From a bacterium (lineage in GTDB: Bacteria; Bacteroidota; Bacteroidia; Flavobacteriales_D; Crocinitomicaceae): DNA of 64,000 nucleotides. The position numbers and the translations under genes were made by a program. Where the stretch lies: NCBI GenBank assembly GCA_024742305.1, contig JANSYQ010000001.1, positions 186,001 to 250,000 of the forward strand. The letters are read 5' to 3'. Positions 1 through 9,582 of this stretch are shown piece after piece (within the stretch, counting starts at the first letter, position 1; each line of letters opens with the position of its first letter). Below the pieces are notes generated by a model. The model made no database searches, was not told where the DNA came from, and worked only from the letters and a program-made list of their open reading frames with translations.

Positions 1-2845
1 CTTTGCCTGGAAGGGTTAAATACGTTCTGCTATAGCCATCGCGGTATCCGTCGCGGAACTCTGAATAGCTCACCGCTTTATCGTTTCGCTCGGTCGTTAA
101 CCCATGGCGGTAGCCTTCCTTATAATTCGATTCCATGGTTACTTCTCCGTACCACGTGTACTCGTACGCCGTTCCCTCAAGTAAGTCATTCTTGTAATTT
201 AACTCAGAGCTTAGGTAGTATGTTTTTTCTTCAGGAAGTGAATCTTCTTCCATTCCGAAATAGTACATATCATCTTCACCAGCAGGATATTCGTATGTGT
301 AATCCAGCTTTTTCCCATTCAGCATTCCTTTGCTGTAATTCACTTCCGTGCGAATGTTTCCAAATTGATCGTAGCTTCTCCAAATTCCTTCCGGTTTTCC
401 ATTCAAAAGATATCCTTCAATTGTCGCTGTGTATGGACTTTCATCTTTTCGCGATGGAGGTCCTTCTCCCCAGTAATAATCGCCGTAGAAATTATTGTAC
501 ACCCCAAATGAATTGGAGAAAATTGCGGAGAAAAAGTCGGAGAATACCATAGAAACTTCATCGTACTCTGAGTATTCGTTATCAAGCAACTCGGCGTAGG
601 TGCGGTACTTCTTTTTTAGTTTTTTATCGGTGTAGCGATACATGGTCACTGCTTCCACGAACTTGTCCCATTTTTTATAGTTCCTTGGAATGACAACCTC
701 TTCCTTGCCTAATTTTAGCTTCTTGCCATCGAGATCAAACTTCATGGGGCCAGTGAGCATTTCTCCTTCGTAATACAACGTGTAGTCAGCGTCGACATTA
801 TAAGCGTCTAACGCCTCAACCATACGCACCGGAACTGAATCTACTTCCGTGCCCTCATAAATTGAAGCAGAACGAATACCCAATGTAGTAAAAGGTCCAA
901 GTTCTCTTGTTCTTCTTCCGGTCCAACTATCAAATCCTTCGGAATAGATGATTGCAGACTTTGTGAGTGTATCACCGAAGATGTTGTATTCGAAATAGTC
1001 GGCTGTACGTGTTTCCGGGTTGTAGAAACGCTCATGTACCTTGCTTGTATCGATAAGGTTCCAGCGACGACTTAGTACTGTATAAGGATCGGTTGCCGCT
1101 TGCAAAACCGAGTCCGGAATTCCATAATTGTAGGCATCTGAAAAGCCTCCGTGATAGAATTCCAGTCCATCAATTTCCACCAAATCTACATCCCATGGGA
1201 TATCGTCCTGATAAATATATCGCCCAGACGAATCATACAACTGCGTGCCAAATTCTCTCCCGTTGTAGTCGTAAATAGTTCGAACATAATGATTCGAGTC
1301 GGGAACGAAAACGATTTCATCGTGTACTTGACCGTTGTCCCAATAAATGGTTGGTTCAGTTTTCATTGCTCCATCATCGAAATTGTATTGATAGGCTAAC
1401 TGTCCATTCGGATAATACTGCTCATAGACTCCTGTGTAACTTGGGTATGCGCCAAGACTATCGAAAATTTTACCGCGCTCCACACGTTCCTCAGCATTGG
1501 GATCGTAGATGTAATCGTCGAAGTAAGAACCATCCCAGCTTCCTCTACCACCATATTCTCCATAATACTCCTCTTCGTAGTATCCCTCTTCGTAATCGTA
1601 GTAATCTTCCTCATAATAATCCATTTCTGAATAGACATCATCATAGAGTTCTTCTTCCAACTCGAAGTTTTGACTCTTCGGGAATGCAGGTCGATACATC
1701 ACAGGCAGGGACGGGATTCTGTACATTGGATAGAAGTTGAAGGAATCAGGATCGGCACCCCAAGTAGGAAGCAATCCATCGCGGATAACGAACGGATGTA
1801 CGACAAGTGAATCGTCCGTGTTTAGGGTATAACGGCGTCTCATGGCAAGTGCTCCGTTGTTCTCCTCCAAATATGTGTCGTCGGTTGCCTCGTGGTACGT
1901 TTTCCATTCGCCTGCCATTTGACCGTCGTCGTACTGTCCTTTTTCAATGGTTTTTCCTTCATCAACAAGCTTTTCGAATGGACCTTGCAACACTCCATTC
2001 TCGAAGGTGATCAGCTGTCTGCTATACCCAAAATCTACTTCTCCGGTTTCGATAAAGTTTTCGGCATCGTACTCATCGAAATAACTGATGTATTGGTACA
2101 CCATTTGCCATTCGCCTGTTTTGAGTCCCATGTTGTACGTTCCGCTCTTGATGGTGTCGCCCGTAAAATTCACCCAAGTTGCTTCCCCGTGAAGCGTATT
2201 GTCTTTCATAGTGAAATACCCCGCTATTTGATCTTCGATGTACTTACAGGTTCCATCTTCTTGCACCAGGCAATACGGTTCGTAGTATTGAATGTACTTT
2301 CCATCAGGAATTGGATCAAGCATTGGCGTGATGTCTTGATCGAGATTTTGGCTCTGCTGTAAAAACGGGTAGGGATTGGCTCTTAGCGCCTTTTTAAACT
2401 TCTTGGACTTGAAGATTTTTGCTTCTTCGTATTCGTCTAGGTAGCCCATGCTTCGCATTTCGCGTAAGCTCTGAAACATTTCGAAGGTCTCTCGGGTGGC
2501 CTCGATTCCAAACATTTCCGGATAGTACTTTTTGAACTTTTTATAGGTTTTGGCATTTATCGCCTTTATGAAGTTATCGAAGTCCTTGCGGGTGATTCTC
2601 ATTGAATCGGGAACACCCGACATTCGCTGCTCCATTGCGAGCGATTCGTAGGTAAACAGCTCGCCGAATAATTTTTGTCCTTCTACGGCGGTCCAATAAC
2701 GGTCTGAGTACTCCACCTCAACTTTGAACGGATAAACGTAAACTTGTTCACCATTGAGATTAACAGAATCTACCTCTTGTGCTTGAACTGAAAAAGATAG
2801 TAGAGTCACCAGGTAAACTGGCAACAATTGGATGATTAATTTCAT
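1..2845 (-). CDS. Large exported YwqK/MORN-type repeat protein (3' end beyond window)
   Basis: Reading the minus strand from the ATG at 2843-2845 gives an open frame of about 948 codons that runs off the left edge, so the C-terminus is missing. Residues 1-22 form a signal peptide ending in VQAQ. The rest contains repeated units of the form G-x-W/Y-x(n)-Y-x-NG or G-x(4)-G-x-W, the pattern of MORN and YwqK-antitoxin-like repeats (clear copies around residues 220-260, 300-330, 450-490 and 815-850). Around residues 395-433 there is a tract made almost only of Tyr, Glu, Asp and Gly. In Bacteroidota, such proteins are common periplasmic or surface proteins without a defined role; the YwqK name does not imply that it is an antitoxin. 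The gene is monocistronic as far as visible, 33 bases downstream of the potassium-channel regulator gene. Confidence 0.75.
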   Translation of the reverse strand, partial: MKLIIQLLPVYLVTLLSFSVQAQEVDSVNLNGEQVYVYPFKVEVEYSDRYWTAVEGQKLFGELFTYESLAMEQRMSGVPDSMRITRKDFDNFIKAINAKTYKKFKKYYPEMFGIEATRETFEMFQSLREMRSMGYLDEYEEAKIFKSKKFKKALRANPYPFLQQSQNLDQDITPMLDPIPDGKYIQYYEPYCLVQEDGTCKYIEDQIAGYFTMKDNTLHGEATWVNFTGDTIKSGTYNMGLKTGEWQMVYQYISYFDEYDAENFIETGEVDFGYSRQLITFENGVLQGPFEKLVDEGKTIEKGQYDDGQMAGEWKTYHEATDDTYLEENNGALAMRRRYTLNTDDSLVVHPFVIRDGLLPTWGADPDSFNFYPMYRIPSLPVMYRPAFPKSQNFELEEELYDDVYSEMDYYEEDYYDYEEGYYEEEYYGEYGGRGSWDGSYFDDYIYDPNAEERVERGKIFDSLGAYPSYTGVYEQYYPNGQLAYQYNFDDGAMKTEPTIYWDNGQVHDEIVFVPDSNHYVRTIYDYNGREFGTQLYDSSGRYIYQDDIPWDVDLVEIDGLEFYHGGFSDAYNYGIPDSVLQAATDPYTVLSRRWNLIDTSKVHERFYNPETRTADYFEYNIFGDTLTKSAIIYSEGFDSWTGRRTRELGPFTTLGIRSASIYEGTEVDSVPVRMVEALDAYNVDADYTLYYEGEMLTGPMKFDLDGKKLKLGKEEVVIPRNYKKWDKFVEAVTMYRYTDKKLKKKYRTYAELLDNEYSEYDEVSMVFSDFFSAIFSNSFGVYNNFYGDYYWGEGPPSRKDESPYTATIEGYLLNGKPEGIWRSYDQFGNIRTEVNYSKGMLNGKKLDYTYEYPAGEDDMYYFGMEEDSLPEEKTYYLSSELNYKNDLLEGTAYEYTWYGEVTMESNYKEGYRHGLTTERNDKAVSYSEFRDGYRDGYSRTYLTLPGK

Positions 2846-2878
2846 AGTTTTTCTATTTGAATCGCAATAGATATTTTC

Positions 2879-3580
2879 CTACAACGACTCATTGATTTCA
2901 ATAAAGCGCTGCACGCTTTTTGCCGCGCCAAATACCACAAGGGTATCACTTTCTTTGATAGGAGTTTCACTCTTTGGAACACCGATAATGTGCTCTTCGG
3001 TAGTGTCTTCCCCATTTTTTGTGACTTCGTAAGCACGCTTGATAGTGATGAGGGTCATTTCGTACTTATTTCTGAAGCCAATTTCTTCAATTGTTCTACC
3101 AATAACTCCCTTTGGAGCAATGATTTCGGCAATTTCATGCTCATCAGGGAGTTGCAAGAAGGAGACAATGTTGGGATTTAGCAGTTTTTCTGCAACGACA
3201 TTCGCGACTTCGTCTTCGGGAGTCAGGATTTCTGTCACACCAATTTTCTCCAAAATCAAACGTTGATGGTCTCCACTGGCGCGTGCAATTACACGTTTTA
3301 CACCAAGATCAAGTAAGTGTACACAGGTGAGTACCGTTGCTTCAAAGTTCTCCCCTATGGCTACCACGACGGCGTCAAGCTCGTCCAAGTTTTGCATGCG
3401 CAATGCCCGCAAATCTGTTGCGTCCAGAGTAACGGCGTATGCTACTTCATCTTTGATGCTTTCGATCTTTTCTTCATCCGGATCGAAGGCAAATACCTGC
3501 GTACCCTTTTCTGCGAGTCTTTTCGCGATGGTGTGTCCGTAACGTCCGACACCTACTACTGCAAATTTGCTATAGTTCAT
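2879..3580 (-). CDS. KtrA/TrkA-type potassium channel regulatory subunit (RCK)
   Basis: The 233-residue protein has an N-terminal Rossmann (TrkA-N/RCK_N) domain with the GxGxxG loop at residues 10-15 and an acidic residue at the end of the second strand (D33), the arrangement that binds NAD(H) or adenine nucleotides. A TrkA-C/RCK_C domain follows at about residues 135-230. Its length is typical of KtrA, with a single RCK unit, rather than of double-unit TrkA. Family knowledge says it forms a cytoplasmic octameric ring gating a KtrB/TrkH membrane subunit. No such membrane subunit is in the window, so the partner must be elsewhere. The gene lies 10 bases downstream of the trans-sulfuration gene on the same strand, so cotranscription is plausible. 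Confidence 0.9.
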   Translation of the reverse strand: MNYSKFAVVGVGRYGHTIAKRLAEKGTQVFAFDPDEEKIESIKDEVAYAVTLDATDLRALRMQNLDELDAVVVAIGENFEATVLTCVHLLDLGVKRVIARASGDHQRLILEKIGVTEILTPEDEVANVVAEKLLNPNIVSFLQLPDEHEIAEIIAPKGVIGRTIEEIGFRNKYEMTLITIKRAYEVTKNGEDTTEEHIIGVPKSETPIKESDTLVVFGAAKSVQRFIEINESL

Positions 3581-3590
3581 ACTTCTTTTT

Positions 3591-4730
3591 TTAAGCCAGT
3601 GCTTGCTTTAAATCGTTTATCAGGTCCTCAGCATCTTCCACGCCAACGCTCAGACGAATTAGGGAATCTACTATGCCAATTTTTTCTCTTTCTTCCTTCG
3701 GGATAGCGGCATGCGTCATGGTCACGGGGTGTCCAATCAATGATTCTACCCCGCCCAATGATTCAGCCAAGGCAAAAACCTTCACTTTTTTTACCACGTC
3801 AAATGCCTGCTGCTTATTGTTTCCGACAAGTGAAAATGATAACATACCTCCAAAACCTTTCATTTGGTTTTTTGCCGTAGCATGTCCGGGATGATCTTCA
3901 AAACCTGGCCAATATACATTCTCGACTTTGGGATGCTCCTTCAAGAAAACAGCTAATTTTTCGCCGTTCTCACAATGTCGTTGCATACGAAGATGCAAGG
4001 TTTTGATACCGCGAAGTACCAAAAAACAATCCATAGGTCCCGGTACTGCACCCGAAGAGTTTTGAATTCGGTACATTTCCTTCGCGATGTCTTCATTCGA
4101 AGTAACAAGTGCTCCCATTACCACATCTGAGTGACCGCCTAGGTACTTAGTTACAGAGTGCATAACAATGTCTGCACCCAAATCCAGCGGATTTTGAAGG
4201 TAAGGCGTTGCGAAGGTGTTATCAACACAGACCATTGCCGAAGAACTCTTTGCTACCTCAACAATCGCTTCAATATCCACAATATTTATCATGGGGTTGG
4301 TGGGCGTTTCCACCCAAATGAGTTTTGTTTTATCGTTGAGATGCTCTTTCACGGCATCGGCGCCGGACATTCCTACAAAATGAAATGTAATGTCGTATTT
4401 CTCAAAAATGGTTGTGAACAAGCGAAACGTGCCCCCGTACAAATCGTTGGTGGAAATCACTTCATCACCGGGATTCAGCATTTTGAGAATGCAATCAATT
4501 GCGGCTAGACCGGAACCAAAGCATGCTCCAAACGTACCATTTTCAAGAGCGGCAATGTTTTGCTCTAGTGCATCTCTTGTTGGATTTTGAGTTCGGGAAT
4601 ACGCATACCCTTTGTGCACGCCCACCTCTTCTTGCACGTACGTGGAAGTTTGATAGATAGGTGTCATGATTGCGCCAGTAGACGCATCAGCCTTGACTCC
4701 TGCATGAATCGCTTTCGTTCCGAATTTCAT
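3591..4730 (-). CDS. Trans-sulfuration PLP enzyme (cystathionine gamma-synthase/lyase family)
   Basis: The 379-residue length and the whole-protein pattern match the Cys/Met metabolism PLP family (fold type I). K195, in the context SVTKYLGGHSD, is the Schiff-base lysine; the YSRTQNPT segment at residues 44-51 supplies the Tyr and Arg that bind the cofactor phosphate, and D170 of CVDNTFATP sits under the pyridine ring. The family covers cystathionine gamma-synthase, beta-lyase and gamma-lyase, which interconvert homocysteine, cystathionine and cysteine. Sequence reading cannot separate these activities reliably. The next gene downstream codes for a potassium-channel regulator, so context gives no pathway hint. 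The start ATG is the only plausible one. Confidence 0.93.
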   Translation of the reverse strand: MKFGTKAIHAGVKADASTGAIMTPIYQTSTYVQEEVGVHKGYAYSRTQNPTRDALEQNIAALENGTFGACFGSGLAAIDCILKMLNPGDEVISTNDLYGGTFRLFTTIFEKYDITFHFVGMSGADAVKEHLNDKTKLIWVETPTNPMINIVDIEAIVEVAKSSSAMVCVDNTFATPYLQNPLDLGADIVMHSVTKYLGGHSDVVMGALVTSNEDIAKEMYRIQNSSGAVPGPMDCFLVLRGIKTLHLRMQRHCENGEKLAVFLKEHPKVENVYWPGFEDHPGHATAKNQMKGFGGMLSFSLVGNNKQQAFDVVKKVKVFALAESLGGVESLIGHPVTMTHAAIPKEEREKIGIVDSLIRLSVGVEDAEDLINDLKQALA

Positions 4731-4871
4731 TTTATTCTTATCTCAGCGTATAAACTATCAAAAATACGGAATTAGCGCATCAATAGGGTGGTAAACAATA
4801 AGATTTGGTCGCTGATAATAAGAATTGGCGCTTCAAATCATTGAGAAAAGAATCTGAGCAAATCGCTTATC

Positions 4872-6047
4872 TCAATCAAAAAGGTCAATTCGCATCCAAA
4901 TGGGTTTGTGATCGCTTAATTTATTGCTGGCTTTGTCTACCGTTAAGTAAGAAGTTAAAATTTCTTCTTCCGTTGCCGCCACGGCAGCTTTGGTTTCGGG
5001 GTCACTAGACTTGAATCCCTTGGTGCGCATGTAGGCTTTAACTCCGTTAATTTGTTCGCGAACTACATCGTCCATTCGAGATTCGAAGTACGTATTGGTG
5101 CTGAAAGAAACGAACCCGCAATCTTCTCCAAGCGAACCACCTGCTGCCATTTGATCCGCGTAGTTTTTACAAATAAAGAATTGATCGTACATCTGAGAGG
5201 AAGACCGTTGATCCAAGTTGGTTCTAAAATCATCATCACCACCTTTTCCAGTGAATGAAATCGTGTGAAAAGGTTGAAAAACAGTGCCGTCGTCATGCAA
5301 TTCTGTCAGTCGTTCTTCACCGTCATATTTGTTCGTACAAGTCGAATAATACCCCCAGTTGAAATCGCCCAAAAGGATGTAGTTATCGTTTTCGTGACTT
5401 ACAATGTAATCGGCAACTTTCAGTAATTCATAACCTCTTTCCGGACATGAGTACTTGGTGTGCACGGAACCCAAGGTAAACGTTTCTTGAGCGGCTCCTT
5501 TGCTGCAGTTAACGGTAAATGTCCCCATATCTCTCGCTTCGCCTAAATCATAATAACCGGACCAAACAGCGCTAATTGTTACATCTCCCCTAGTACTCCG
5601 ATATCCCATACACGGAATTTCCGCAGCTTTTCCCAACTCTGCCGGTGTTGCCTCATCGGCAAAAACAAACTCCCATTCATCTCCTAAATAACTTTTGAAG
5701 ACTTCGGTAGCAGCCACCAATCGCGCTGTTAAATCATCATTTTCTCCACTTTTTTTGAAGGCTTTCGCACCCATTTCTTGAAAAACCAAAATATCGGCTC
5801 CGTCCAGCAGTCGCGCCATTTCTTGAAAGTCTTCCAAGGTTCTGTTTCTTCCTGCAAAGTCCCGAATGTTGAAGGAAACAATGGTCAATGCGTCATCTTG
5901 GGAGACTTCAATAGGATCCTGAAATGAAGAGTCGTTAGGTGTAAGTCCGTTGAGTTCAATATCAGCTCCTCCTTGAGAAAGTACAATGGCTGTTCCAATG
6001 GTAGCAGCGGCACCAACGCCTAATACAGTGGCTAGAATTTTATTCAT
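4872..6047 (-). CDS. Exported endonuclease/exonuclease/phosphatase (DNase I-fold) protein
   Basis: Residues 1-25 form a hydrophobic signal peptide or membrane anchor. The remaining 366 residues carry the DNase I/EEP signature in order: SFN at 58-60, the metal-binding Glu at 91 in FQEMG, a LGDFN motif near residue 235 and the C-terminal SDHKP at 378-382 with the catalytic His at 380. The family cleaves phosphodiester or phosphate ester bonds in nucleic acids, phospholipids or sugar phosphates using a divalent metal. The export signal suggests an extracellular or periplasmic nuclease, or a sphingomyelinase-like enzyme; substrate is not determinable here. The gene is monocistronic and divergent from the helicase gene. 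Confidence 0.87.
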   Translation of the reverse strand: MNKILATVLGVGAAATIGTAIVLSQGGADIELNGLTPNDSSFQDPIEVSQDDALTIVSFNIRDFAGRNRTLEDFQEMARLLDGADILVFQEMGAKAFKKSGENDDLTARLVAATEVFKSYLGDEWEFVFADEATPAELGKAAEIPCMGYRSTRGDVTISAVWSGYYDLGEARDMGTFTVNCSKGAAQETFTLGSVHTKYSCPERGYELLKVADYIVSHENDNYILLGDFNWGYYSTCTNKYDGEERLTELHDDGTVFQPFHTISFTGKGGDDDFRTNLDQRSSSQMYDQFFICKNYADQMAAGGSLGEDCGFVSFSTNTYFESRMDDVVREQINGVKAYMRTKGFKSSDPETKAAVAATEEEILTSYLTVDKASNKLSDHKPIWMRIDLFD

Positions 6048-6228
6048 GAGATGTGAATTGCGGTTTGGGTAAATATAGCAAGTGTAAGTGCTCCATTTTC
6101 AGCATCTTGCATTTCCAGTACATGTACGTAACTGTACGTATTTCTACGTAAAACAAGTAGAATATCTCCTTAGAATTAATGGTTCATTCTTAGGTAACTT
6201 CATTATTTTTAGCGTCTTGTCAAAAACG

Positions 6229-9200
6229 ATGCAACATACCATTGAAAAGCTCCTTCAGGAGAGCCGTTCTTTCAATAAGAATGATGTTTTGGTGCATGCC
6301 GACCCTTCGAAGGTTTTCGTGTTTGAGTCGGACATAATTGAACCGTTTGCTCCAGGAGAATTGTCTTGGAAGTTAATCAAGGAGGCGCAGAGAAACTTGA
6401 AAGAGAGCGGAGTGAACACCTTGTGTTTAGCCGAAAAGTTTATGATCCATGGGGAACATTCGCTTCGCAGCCCACTTTTTTTAACTCCCTTAACTTACAC
6501 AATTGACAAAGTTCGATCCCAAGTAAGGGTAGAGCCAGTGACCGACTCCAGATTTATCAATCCTTATGTAGAATACATACTTCAGAAAAACGATGTTACC
6601 GCGGTGCCCAATCTCTCCAACCTAGAAGAGATCTTGGTCAGTGCTGGATTTACATTGGATGATGAGGCTCCTGCTTGCATCGGTAATTTTCACCACCATC
6701 GTTATGCGATTTTGCGCGAATTGGAAGACTTGCTTGAAGCCGATCAGTTTAGTTTACCACTCGCATCCATCTTGGAAGATGGACACCAACCCTTGGAACC
6801 ATTGAACTTGCCCACCGACTTACTTCTGCCGGCAGATGTAGACCATTTGGCAGTTTTTCAGGAAGCTAACGAGCAATCTACCGTTATTCAAGGTCCACCT
6901 GGAACAGGAAAATCGCAGGTTTTAACCAATATCCTAGGTAAAGTATTGGCTGCGCAAAAATCTTCTATTGTTCTTTCTGAAAAACGTGTAGCCTTGGAAG
7001 TATTGCTGCAGAAACTAGCTGAATTTGGGCTGGACCGATTGGGATTCATTGTCACATCCGACAATGCATCTAGAGACTTATTGAAACAACTGGAAGCCAA
7101 CTGGCATTATTTCGAACAAAGCTCATTCGAGTCATCTTTCAACCTGAAATTATCGGAACAATACACTTCTCAATTACAGTTTTCATTGGACTTGCTCAAT
7201 CAACCCAAGGCGATTGGCGGTATTTCCTTGTACGAATTTCGGGAATGGATGCACGGTTTAAAAACTGAAGGTGTTCCTTTTGTTTCCAGTGCGCCGGACG
7301 TGACGGTTTTAAAGGAACAGAAAGCAGTCTTGCACCAAATCTTTGAAAAGGGAATTCACCGTTCTGTTTCGGCATTTCGTTCCAATACTTTTGAACGAGA
7401 CAACTTTTCATCAATCATTGAAACGCTTCAACTTTGGTACTCTGAACTGAAGCAATTGTGTTCCGTCGTTCCATTTTCAACGTGGGCAGATTTGCGATAT
7501 GTAACGAAGCAGGCCATCCTTTGCCAAAATCGTGAAAACCATAAGCAATCGCATTACGCCGATTTATTCCGAGAGAATTCTCGCAATCAAAAGCGATTTT
7601 TCAAAATCTACAAAGAATGGCACCGAGTGATCAAAGAGCTGGAGGAGTATCCTTCTAAATTTGTTTGGAAGCAGGAACCTGTTTCGTCTGAGATTGCCCA
7701 TCTGCAAGAATTGCATGCTCCGCTTGAGCGCGCTAAGGAAAAAAGACGTAAGCGACGTTCGTTTTTGACGAAAAGAAAATTTGAACGTCAGTGGAAAAAG
7801 TACTCAGATCTTCCAGCTCACATGGCTCATGATGCTTTAGCAGATATGGAACGAAAAAGAGAGCTTCAGTGGAAAAAATCTCACATTATAGTTGATTTTT
7901 GCGAATTAGGGATACTAAAGCCGGAAAGTGAAGTAGAAATTATCCATCATTCCATTCAAAGTTTTCTTCAAAATGAGTGGGAAATTATTGAGGATTTAAA
8001 CGCCAAACAAAGTTCCTACTTAACCGACTCTCACGAATTGTTGAGTGAAAGTAGCTCGCAATTGAATCGCTTACTTGCCTTAGAGGATGGCACCGAAATT
8101 CTTGTGCTGCTTGAGCAAATTATTGTCGATTTCTCAGAAATAAATGCACTTCAAAATGTGCTAAAAACTCTAGACGACGATACTTTGCGACTTTTGAAAT
8201 TATCGAGCAACTACAAGGAATGTGAATCTATCGTCGCGACTAGTCATTGGTCCGAGTTTCGAAAACGTTTTCCTTCATTTTCGGAATTTGAAATGAGCGA
8301 TTTACATGAGAAAACAGCCGCTATTTTGAGGGCTCAATCTACGGAGTCGAAGCAATTTTCCGAGCAAATCCTACAAAGCGTTCAAAAATCGTTTGTGGTG
8401 TATCAAGAGTTATTGAACACCCCGGCACGAAAGCTTTCAAACGAAGAAAAGGAGTTGAAAAAGCGATTGAGAAAAGGGAAATCGATTCTAGTGAAAGAGT
8501 TTGCTAAAACACGCAGTCATCCAACGGTGCGTGAGCTTTTTGCTTCCGAGGCTCGCGAATGGATTCAATTACTGGTGCCTATTTGGTTCAGCAATCCGAC
8601 GCAGATCTCCAAAGCATTTCCACTGGATCGAGATTTATTCGACGTCGCTATTTTTGACGAAGCAAGTCAAATTCCTGTACAAAATGGATTGGGCGCATTA
8701 CAACGGGCAAAACACGGCATCATCGCTGGTGACAGCCAACAAATGGGACCTACATCTTATTTCAAAAGCGGACAGACTGAAGTGGTGGACTTGTTGCATC
8801 AGGCTTCCTTCCATTGGAGTAGTAAAATGCTAAAGCATCATTATCGAAGCTTGCATCCGGAATTAATCTCCTTCTCCAATCAACACTTCTACGACGGCGA
8901 ATTGACCGCCTACCCAGCTTTTGAAATTTCCACTCCCATTCGGCCTCACTTCATTTGTGATGCTACTTTCGAAAATCGAAAAAACAAAGTGGAAGCCAAG
9001 GCAGTTGCTCAAGCAATCGAAAGTGCCATTCAATCCAAGGAATCACTAGGCGTTGTGGCCTTTTCAGAAGAGCAGTTGACGTGCATTAAAAAACAGCTTT
9101 CGGCTGATGCTCTCTTGCTTTTGAACGAGCGAGTGGAGGAAGGAAGCGCATTTTTAAAGTCCTTGGAAAACGTTCAGGGAGATGAGTGTGATCACCTAAT

Positions 9201-9582
9201 CATCAGTTTTGGCTATGCAAAAGACAAGGAAGGCAACTTTGCGATGCGATTCGGCCCGATGAATACTGAAAATGGGCGCCGCCGATTGAATGTGTTGTTG
9301 ACACGCGCTAGAAAACAACTTGATTTCTACGCTTCCGTAACTCACGCTGACTTCAAACTGAGCGATAACGAATCCATTGATTTGTTGCGCTTGTGGTTCG
9401 CGAAACTGGCGTCTCTTGAGGAATCTCCCGCTGAAATAAGACTTCCTTTCCAAGCGGATTATGTGATCAACAAAAATGTACTGACGCTAACGAAGCCCCA
9501 AGCATATTTTCAACGAGCCGAAGAGATGGTCACGTTCCAATCGGTCATGGAGTCACGAGGTTGGAACATCCGGTATCAATAG
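6229..9582 (+). CDS. Large superfamily 1 AAA helicase (DUF4011/Dna2-NAM7-like)
   Basis: The frame is open from 6088, but the segment before the ATG at 6229 does not resemble protein, so I start there (1,117 residues). The Walker A motif GPPGTGKS is at residues 222-229. A long helical, charged insertion follows (about residues 300-750), then Walker B FDEASQ at 809-814, and SF1 motifs V/VI near the C-terminus (NVQGDECD and LLTRARK). The short N-terminal region with LFLTPL resembles the DUF4011-type helicases. Many of those end in a Vsr-like or PD-(D/E)XK nuclease; this one stops about 80 residues after the last helicase motif, so no nuclease is visible. It probably unwinds or translocates on nucleic acid in the cytoplasm. 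It is isolated, with no neighbour on the same strand. The last 7 bases overlap the convergent gene downstream. Confidence 0.85.
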   Translation: MQHTIEKLLQESRSFNKNDVLVHADPSKVFVFESDIIEPFAPGELSWKLIKEAQRNLKESGVNTLCLAEKFMIHGEHSLRSPLFLTPLTYTIDKVRSQVRVEPVTDSRFINPYVEYILQKNDVTAVPNLSNLEEILVSAGFTLDDEAPACIGNFHHHRYAILRELEDLLEADQFSLPLASILEDGHQPLEPLNLPTDLLLPADVDHLAVFQEANEQSTVIQGPPGTGKSQVLTNILGKVLAAQKSSIVLSEKRVALEVLLQKLAEFGLDRLGFIVTSDNASRDLLKQLEANWHYFEQSSFESSFNLKLSEQYTSQLQFSLDLLNQPKAIGGISLYEFREWMHGLKTEGVPFVSSAPDVTVLKEQKAVLHQIFEKGIHRSVSAFRSNTFERDNFSSIIETLQLWYSELKQLCSVVPFSTWADLRYVTKQAILCQNRENHKQSHYADLFRENSRNQKRFFKIYKEWHRVIKELEEYPSKFVWKQEPVSSEIAHLQELHAPLERAKEKRRKRRSFLTKRKFERQWKKYSDLPAHMAHDALADMERKRELQWKKSHIIVDFCELGILKPESEVEIIHHSIQSFLQNEWEIIEDLNAKQSSYLTDSHELLSESSSQLNRLLALEDGTEILVLLEQIIVDFSEINALQNVLKTLDDDTLRLLKLSSNYKECESIVATSHWSEFRKRFPSFSEFEMSDLHEKTAAILRAQSTESKQFSEQILQSVQKSFVVYQELLNTPARKLSNEEKELKKRLRKGKSILVKEFAKTRSHPTVRELFASEAREWIQLLVPIWFSNPTQISKAFPLDRDLFDVAIFDEASQIPVQNGLGALQRAKHGIIAGDSQQMGPTSYFKSGQTEVVDLLHQASFHWSSKMLKHHYRSLHPELISFSNQHFYDGELTAYPAFEISTPIRPHFICDATFENRKNKVEAKAVAQAIESAIQSKESLGVVAFSEEQLTCIKKQLSADALLLLNERVEEGSAFLKSLENVQGDECDHLIISFGYAKDKEGNFAMRFGPMNTENGRRRLNVLLTRARKQLDFYASVTHADFKLSDNESIDLLRLWFAKLASLEESPAEIRLPFQADYVINKNVLTLTKPQAYFQRAEEMVTFQSVMESRGWNIRYQ

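Noticed and set aside
1-2845. YwqK-like repeats as evidence of a toxin-antitoxin module
   Set aside because: The 'antitoxin' name is historical for this repeat type; there is no toxin gene beside it and the protein is large and exported.
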